A stretch of DNA of 37,679 nt from Terriglobia bacterium. GTDB taxonomy: Bacteria; Acidobacteriota; Terriglobia; Bryobacterales; UBA6623. This document shows positions 35,076 through 37,679 of this stretch, one piece after another (the stretch's first letter is position 1; each line of letters opens with the position of its first letter). Below the pieces are notes generated by a model. It saw only the letters and a program-made list of their open reading frames with translations, ran no database searches and was not told the DNA's origin. Made by a program: the position numbers and the translations under genes. Location: positions 1 through 37,679 of the forward strand of contig VXRL01000019.1 in NCBI GenBank assembly GCA_009838515.1, given 5' to 3'.

Positions 35076-36197
35076 TTACCGGGCTATCACAAGGTCGCGG
35101 TCTCTCCCCGGCTTGCTATCCGGCCAAGCTGGGCTCAGGGGCCGGGCCCGAGGGATCTTGATCGGCGGATGCTCTCGATCCATGCCCAGATCGGGGCCCA
35201 CGTTCGGCTGACTTGCGCCGGGCTCTCCATGCTGGCGATCCTGCACACCCTCTTCCCTGACCTGCTCAAGCATCCTGCCGCGCTCCATCAGGTAATCGCT
35301 GATCCCTTGTGCGTCGCGGCTCGCCAAGTAGATCTCCTGCGGGTGGTCCTGCAGCGTCTTCACCCAGAAATCGACATATGCCGCTGTCCGCGAGCCGTCG
35401 TGCCCCACGTCCAGTCGATCCCCGGTGATCATCGAACTGATCTCGGCCCGCAGCTCCTCGCGCGAATACTCCAGCGACTTCGGCCCTTGCTGCACTCCCT
35501 CCACCAGAGATTCGCGGTTCATCCGGTCTGGATGGCCCGTCCAATGCCCGAGTTCGTGCAGCGCCGACTGGTAGTACCCGGCCGCGCTGGTGAACTGTTC
35601 GCGGTGCGGCATCACGATCAAGTCCCTCCCCAAGTCGTAGAACACGCGGTCCTGTTTGGTGTGCTCGACCCTCGCCCCGCAATTCTGGATCAGCCGTTCG
35701 ACCCGCTCGTTGCGCTGCCACTGGTGCCCGCCTTCCCGCAGCGGCCTCGGCGGCAAGCCGCTGGCCTGCTCCGCATTAAACACTGTGTACATATAGGACC
35801 GCGGCCTCTCAAGCTTCGCTACCTCGTATACGGGCTGCGACTTCTCGTCGAGCACGGGCTTGCCTTCGCCGTCCCGGGCCAGGCGCCTGGATTCCCACTG
35901 CCAGTAGATGATGGAAGCCCCTTTCTGCCCTCGCCTCACCTGTCCGCCAGACTCTTGGATCTGCCTGTACGTGCCCCAGCGCTCGTCGTGGTATCCGCGC
36001 ATCTCCGAAACGCTCGCCAGCCAAGTGGCGTTGCCACCCCGGTAGCTCTTGCCCGTCTTGAGGTTGTAGGGGTTGACGCGCTCGCCCGCTTCCCAGGACT
36101 GCACCCATGGCGCGGTCCCCGCCTTGATCTGGGCGATCAGCACGTCAGCAACCCGTCGGAAGTAGTCGTCCCGGCCCTTCGAGTCAAGCGGCTTCAT
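35076..36197 (-). CDS. ardC: ArdC-type antirestriction protein with zincin domain
   Basis: The product has 373 residues from the ATG at 36197; the open frame runs further up, but similarity begins here. The N-terminal ~130 residues form the ArdC single-stranded-DNA-binding domain (FRRVADVLIAQIKAGTAPW, NPYNLKTGKSYRGGN). The C-terminal zincin-like metallopeptidase domain has HELGH at 214-218 with a probable third ligand Glu at 252 in REELRAEISSM. ArdC proteins of conjugative plasmids protect incoming DNA from restriction. The disordered Pro-rich tail after residue 320 is extra. The start overlaps the stop of the upstream small gene by 14 bases, and both follow trbB in one operon. Confidence 0.9.
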   Translation of the reverse strand: MKPLDSKGRDDYFRRVADVLIAQIKAGTAPWVQSWEAGERVNPYNLKTGKSYRGGNATWLASVSEMRGYHDERWGTYRQIQESGGQVRRGQKGASIIYWQWESRRLARDGEGKPVLDEKSQPVYEVAKLERPRSYMYTVFNAEQASGLPPRPLREGGHQWQRNERVERLIQNCGARVEHTKQDRVFYDLGRDLIVMPHREQFTSAAGYYQSALHELGHWTGHPDRMNRESLVEGVQQGPKSLEYSREELRAEISSMITGDRLDVGHDGSRTAAYVDFWVKTLQDHPQEIYLASRDAQGISDYLMERGRMLEQVREEGVQDRQHGEPGASQPNVGPDLGMDREHPPIKIPRARPLSPAWPDSKPGRDRDLVIAR

Positions 36198-36414
36198 CGC
36201 CGCTCCCCTCGTCGCCGAACTCGAACGGATCCTCGGCCGCCTCGAAGGCTTCCTGCCAGTCGATGCAGTCGTCCTCGCACGCGCCGCAGGCGGCAGCCGT
36301 GTCCGGATCCATTTCGACGATGACGCCGGGCTCGAGCAGCAGTCCGACTTCGGTCGCCGTCTTGGCGCGCCGCACCGGCACTGCCCTGCCCCCAATTCGC
36401 TCGCTTCGTTTCAT
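36184..36414 (-). CDS. Small acidic protein with a cysteine cluster, between trbB and ardC
   Basis: The product has 76 residues. Its ATG (36414) shares bases with the trbB TGA (ATGA), and its end overlaps the ardC start by 14 bases, so it is almost certainly translated as part of this operon. The N-terminal third is basic; the rest is strongly acidic, with C43, C46 and C50 in CGACEDDC and then a Glu/Asp-rich tail. The cluster could bind a metal ion. I do not recognise the family. Confidence 0.65.
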   Translation of the reverse strand: MKRSERIGGRAVPVRRAKTATEVGLLLEPGVIVEMDPDTAAACGACEDDCIDWQEAFEAAEDPFEFGDEGSGDEAA

Positions 36415-37421
36415 TGCTCGCTCCCTCCGCTCAAATCAGAAGCTGCAGTCCCTTCGCCGGTCCTGATCGGCCGGCAGTCCCAACGGCGGGTTGACCAGTT
36501 GAATCGGTCCACTCGCAGCGCCTCGACAACCCGTCGAACGCCGTCGCGCCGCTCGAGATGCAGCACCACATCCACCACGTCTCCCACCAGGTCTTGAACC
36601 GCCTCCCACGGCAAGCCGATGCCAGCCTGCAGGACGCAGGAGGCGCAGCGCTTCAGCGCGTTCGCCGCCGAGCTCGCGTGCAGGGTCGACAGCGAGCCGT
36701 CATGCCCCGTATTTAGCGCTTGCAGCAGATCCCACGCCTCGCCACCGCGCACTTCTCCGAGCACGATTCGATCGGGGCGGTGCCGCAGCGCCGCCCTCAC
36801 CAAGTCCCGCACCGTCACCGGCGGGGCGCCGTCAGTCCGCCGCCGCGCCTCAAACCGAATCAGATTCGGGTGGTCAAGCTGCAGCTCCACCGTGTCTTCG
36901 ATGGTCACCACGCGCTCGTCAGCCGGTATCAGCCGGGCGACCCCAGCCAGCAGGGTGGTCTTGCCAGTTCCCGTGCCGCCGCTCACAAGGATGTTGCGCC
37001 GCTGCTCGACAGCGCTCAGCACCTCTTCAGCGACGGGTTCGGAGACGCTGCCGGAATCGACCAGATCGTCCAAGGTCAATCTGCGCCGCGCAAACTTGCG
37101 GATCGTCAATGCTGGGCCGCCGAAGCTGCACGGAGGCAGCGCCGCCGCGATACGCGAGCCGTCCGGCAGCCGAGCGTCCAACAAGGGACGCTCGGCGCTA
37201 ATGTCGTCGCCTTGGCTGCGGGCGATCGCCAAGGCGGCCTGACGCACGTGCTTCGGATCCAGAGTGACCCCACCGACACGCTCTAGCCTGCCGCCGCGCT
37301 CTACGAAGACCGCACTTGGATTGACCATGATCTCGCTGACGGACTCGTCATCGAGCAGCCCCATCACAGGCCGCAAGAACGGCGCGATCAAGCGAAAGCT
37401 TGGCTCTTCACTGAGACTCAT
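36411..37421 (-). CDS. trbB: TrbB/VirB11-type secretion ATPase
   Basis: The product has 336 residues. It is a hexameric traffic ATPase of the type IV secretion/conjugation group. Visible motifs are Walker A GGTGTGKTT (148-156), Asp box TIEDTVEL with E175, Walker B-like DRIVLGEVRG (217-226) and His box GHDGSLSTLHA (239-249). The N-terminal domain (SEIMVNP, VFVERGG) is typical of TrbB and CpaF proteins. Neighbouring ardC favours a conjugation role over type II pili, so trbB is preferred. A perfect AGGAGGT lies 6 bases before the ATG. No other transfer genes are inside the window; they may lie beyond either edge. Confidence 0.88.
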   Translation of the reverse strand: MSLSEEPSFRLIAPFLRPVMGLLDDESVSEIMVNPSAVFVERGGRLERVGGVTLDPKHVRQAALAIARSQGDDISAERPLLDARLPDGSRIAAALPPCSFGGPALTIRKFARRRLTLDDLVDSGSVSEPVAEEVLSAVEQRRNILVSGGTGTGKTTLLAGVARLIPADERVVTIEDTVELQLDHPNLIRFEARRRTDGAPPVTVRDLVRAALRHRPDRIVLGEVRGGEAWDLLQALNTGHDGSLSTLHASSAANALKRCASCVLQAGIGLPWEAVQDLVGDVVDVVLHLERRDGVRRVVEALRVDRFNWSTRRWDCRPIRTGEGTAASDLSGGSEQ

Positions 37422-37424
37422 CTC

Positions 37425-37439
37425 TGGACCTCCTGTCCA
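37425..37439 (-). promoter_or_regulatory. Hairpin exposing the trbB ribosome-binding site in its loop
   Basis: TGGAC (37425-37429) and GTCCA (37435-37439) form a perfect 5-bp stem around a 5-base loop made of the Shine-Dalgarno core AGGAG. It may modulate trbB translation; the stem is short. Confidence 0.3.
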
Positions 37440-37449
37440 ACGTCAGCAG

Positions 37450-37563
37450 TCACTTGCGTGTGAGTGATTTCGTCCCTGGATCCCCCGTCCGGAAGAGGAC
37501 ACGCTTGCGGAACAAGCCTCGACGAGCGGCCTTTCTTCGAGAGACCGGCGCATGCTCAGACAC
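37450..37563 (-). CDS. Possible very basic leader peptide upstream of trbB
   Basis: A GTG at 37563, about 20 bases after the predicted transcription start, opens a 37-codon frame with many Arg and Lys residues (SRRKAARRGLFRKR). No Shine-Dalgarno sequence is visible and no family is recognised. It is listed because the leader is otherwise an unexplained 160 bases. Confidence 0.15.
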   Translation of the reverse strand: MSEHAPVSRRKAARRGLFRKRVLFRTGDPGTKSLTRK

Positions 37564-37578
37564 GAGAATTGTTTTCAG

Positions 37579-37617
37579 AATTTCAGAAATTATATCTATA
37601 TATAGATTATATGTCAA
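37579..37617 (-). promoter_or_regulatory. Consensus sigma-70 promoter with palindromic operator, for the trbB operon
   Basis: On the minus strand TTGACA (37617-37612) and TATAAT (37594-37589) are perfect -35 and -10 elements separated by exactly 17 bp. The spacer holds a perfect 14-bp palindrome ATCTATATATAGAT (37594-37607). A second palindrome, AATTTCaGAAATT (37579-37591), overlaps the -10 and the start region. Consensus promoters of this strength on mobile elements are normally repressed, so these palindromes are likely operators. The predicted start of transcription is near 37582, 160 bases before trbB. Confidence 0.75.
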
Positions 37618-37679
37618 GCAAGTTCCGGAAATTACGCACAAAACTACACAAGAATTCTACTCAAGCGCTTGCCTAGCAC

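Overview
The window is a high-GC bacterial segment of about 37.7 kb, probably from an uncultured environmental proteobacterium. A gammaproteobacterium would fit, but no ribosomal or tRNA gene fixes the taxonomy. The gene content is accessory: a P4-type integrase, transposase wrecks, two toxin-antitoxin modules, three Uma2-type nuclease paralogs, an ArdC antirestriction gene and a conjugation-type TrbB/VirB11 ATPase. Much of it may be an integrative island, with the integrase on the left and conjugation genes on the right. I saw no tRNA, rRNA or CRISPR array.

Layout. 1-104: start of a lipoprotein gene running off the left edge, followed by an 85-bp tandem repeat. 1118-1909: Uma2-type gene with an internal amber codon. 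1956-2850: frameshifted IS4-family transposase. 3044-4258: tyrosine recombinase. 4465-5049 and 5296-6066: an exported and a membrane protein of unknown function. 6943-7197: truncated transposase of another IS4 group. 7415-8284: second Uma2-type gene. 8594-13132 (minus): a DUF1501 protein and a large di-CxxCH cytochrome-like protein. 13775-15530: AbiEi/AbiEii type IV toxin-antitoxin pair. 15762-16610: third Uma2-type gene. 16950-18665: PhoD-like phosphatase. 18962-21474: a soluble lytic transglycosylase broken by one frameshift. 21583-22104: membrane-anchored protein. 22303-22926: HicA/HicB-like pair. 23335-27856: second copy of the cytochrome/DUF1501 cassette on the plus strand. 28118-31573: secreted protein with 18 NHL-type repeats. 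31590-31830: ArdC C-terminal remnant. 31864-32121: small exported protein. 32411-34771: sensor kinase, receiver and DNA-binding domain in one chain. 35076-37421 (minus): ArdC, a small acidic Cys-cluster protein and TrbB/VirB11, tightly overlapped in one operon.

How the genes may work together. The two cytochrome/DUF1501 cassettes are ancient paralogs (same order, DUF1501 proteins of identical length, clearly diverged sequence). They encode exported proteins combining heme-binding motifs, planctomycete-type DUF1592/DUF1588-like regions, a C-terminal region resembling a calcium-dependent xylan-binding module, and an alkaline-phosphatase-superfamily partner carried by a twin-arginine leader. This cassette, with the neighbouring giant NHL propeller protein, is the best candidate for an uncharacterised extracytoplasmic system here; its chemistry cannot be read from sequence. 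The right end (trbB, small protein, ardC) is transcribed from a textbook sigma-70 promoter whose spacer is a perfect palindrome, so it is probably kept off by a repressor.
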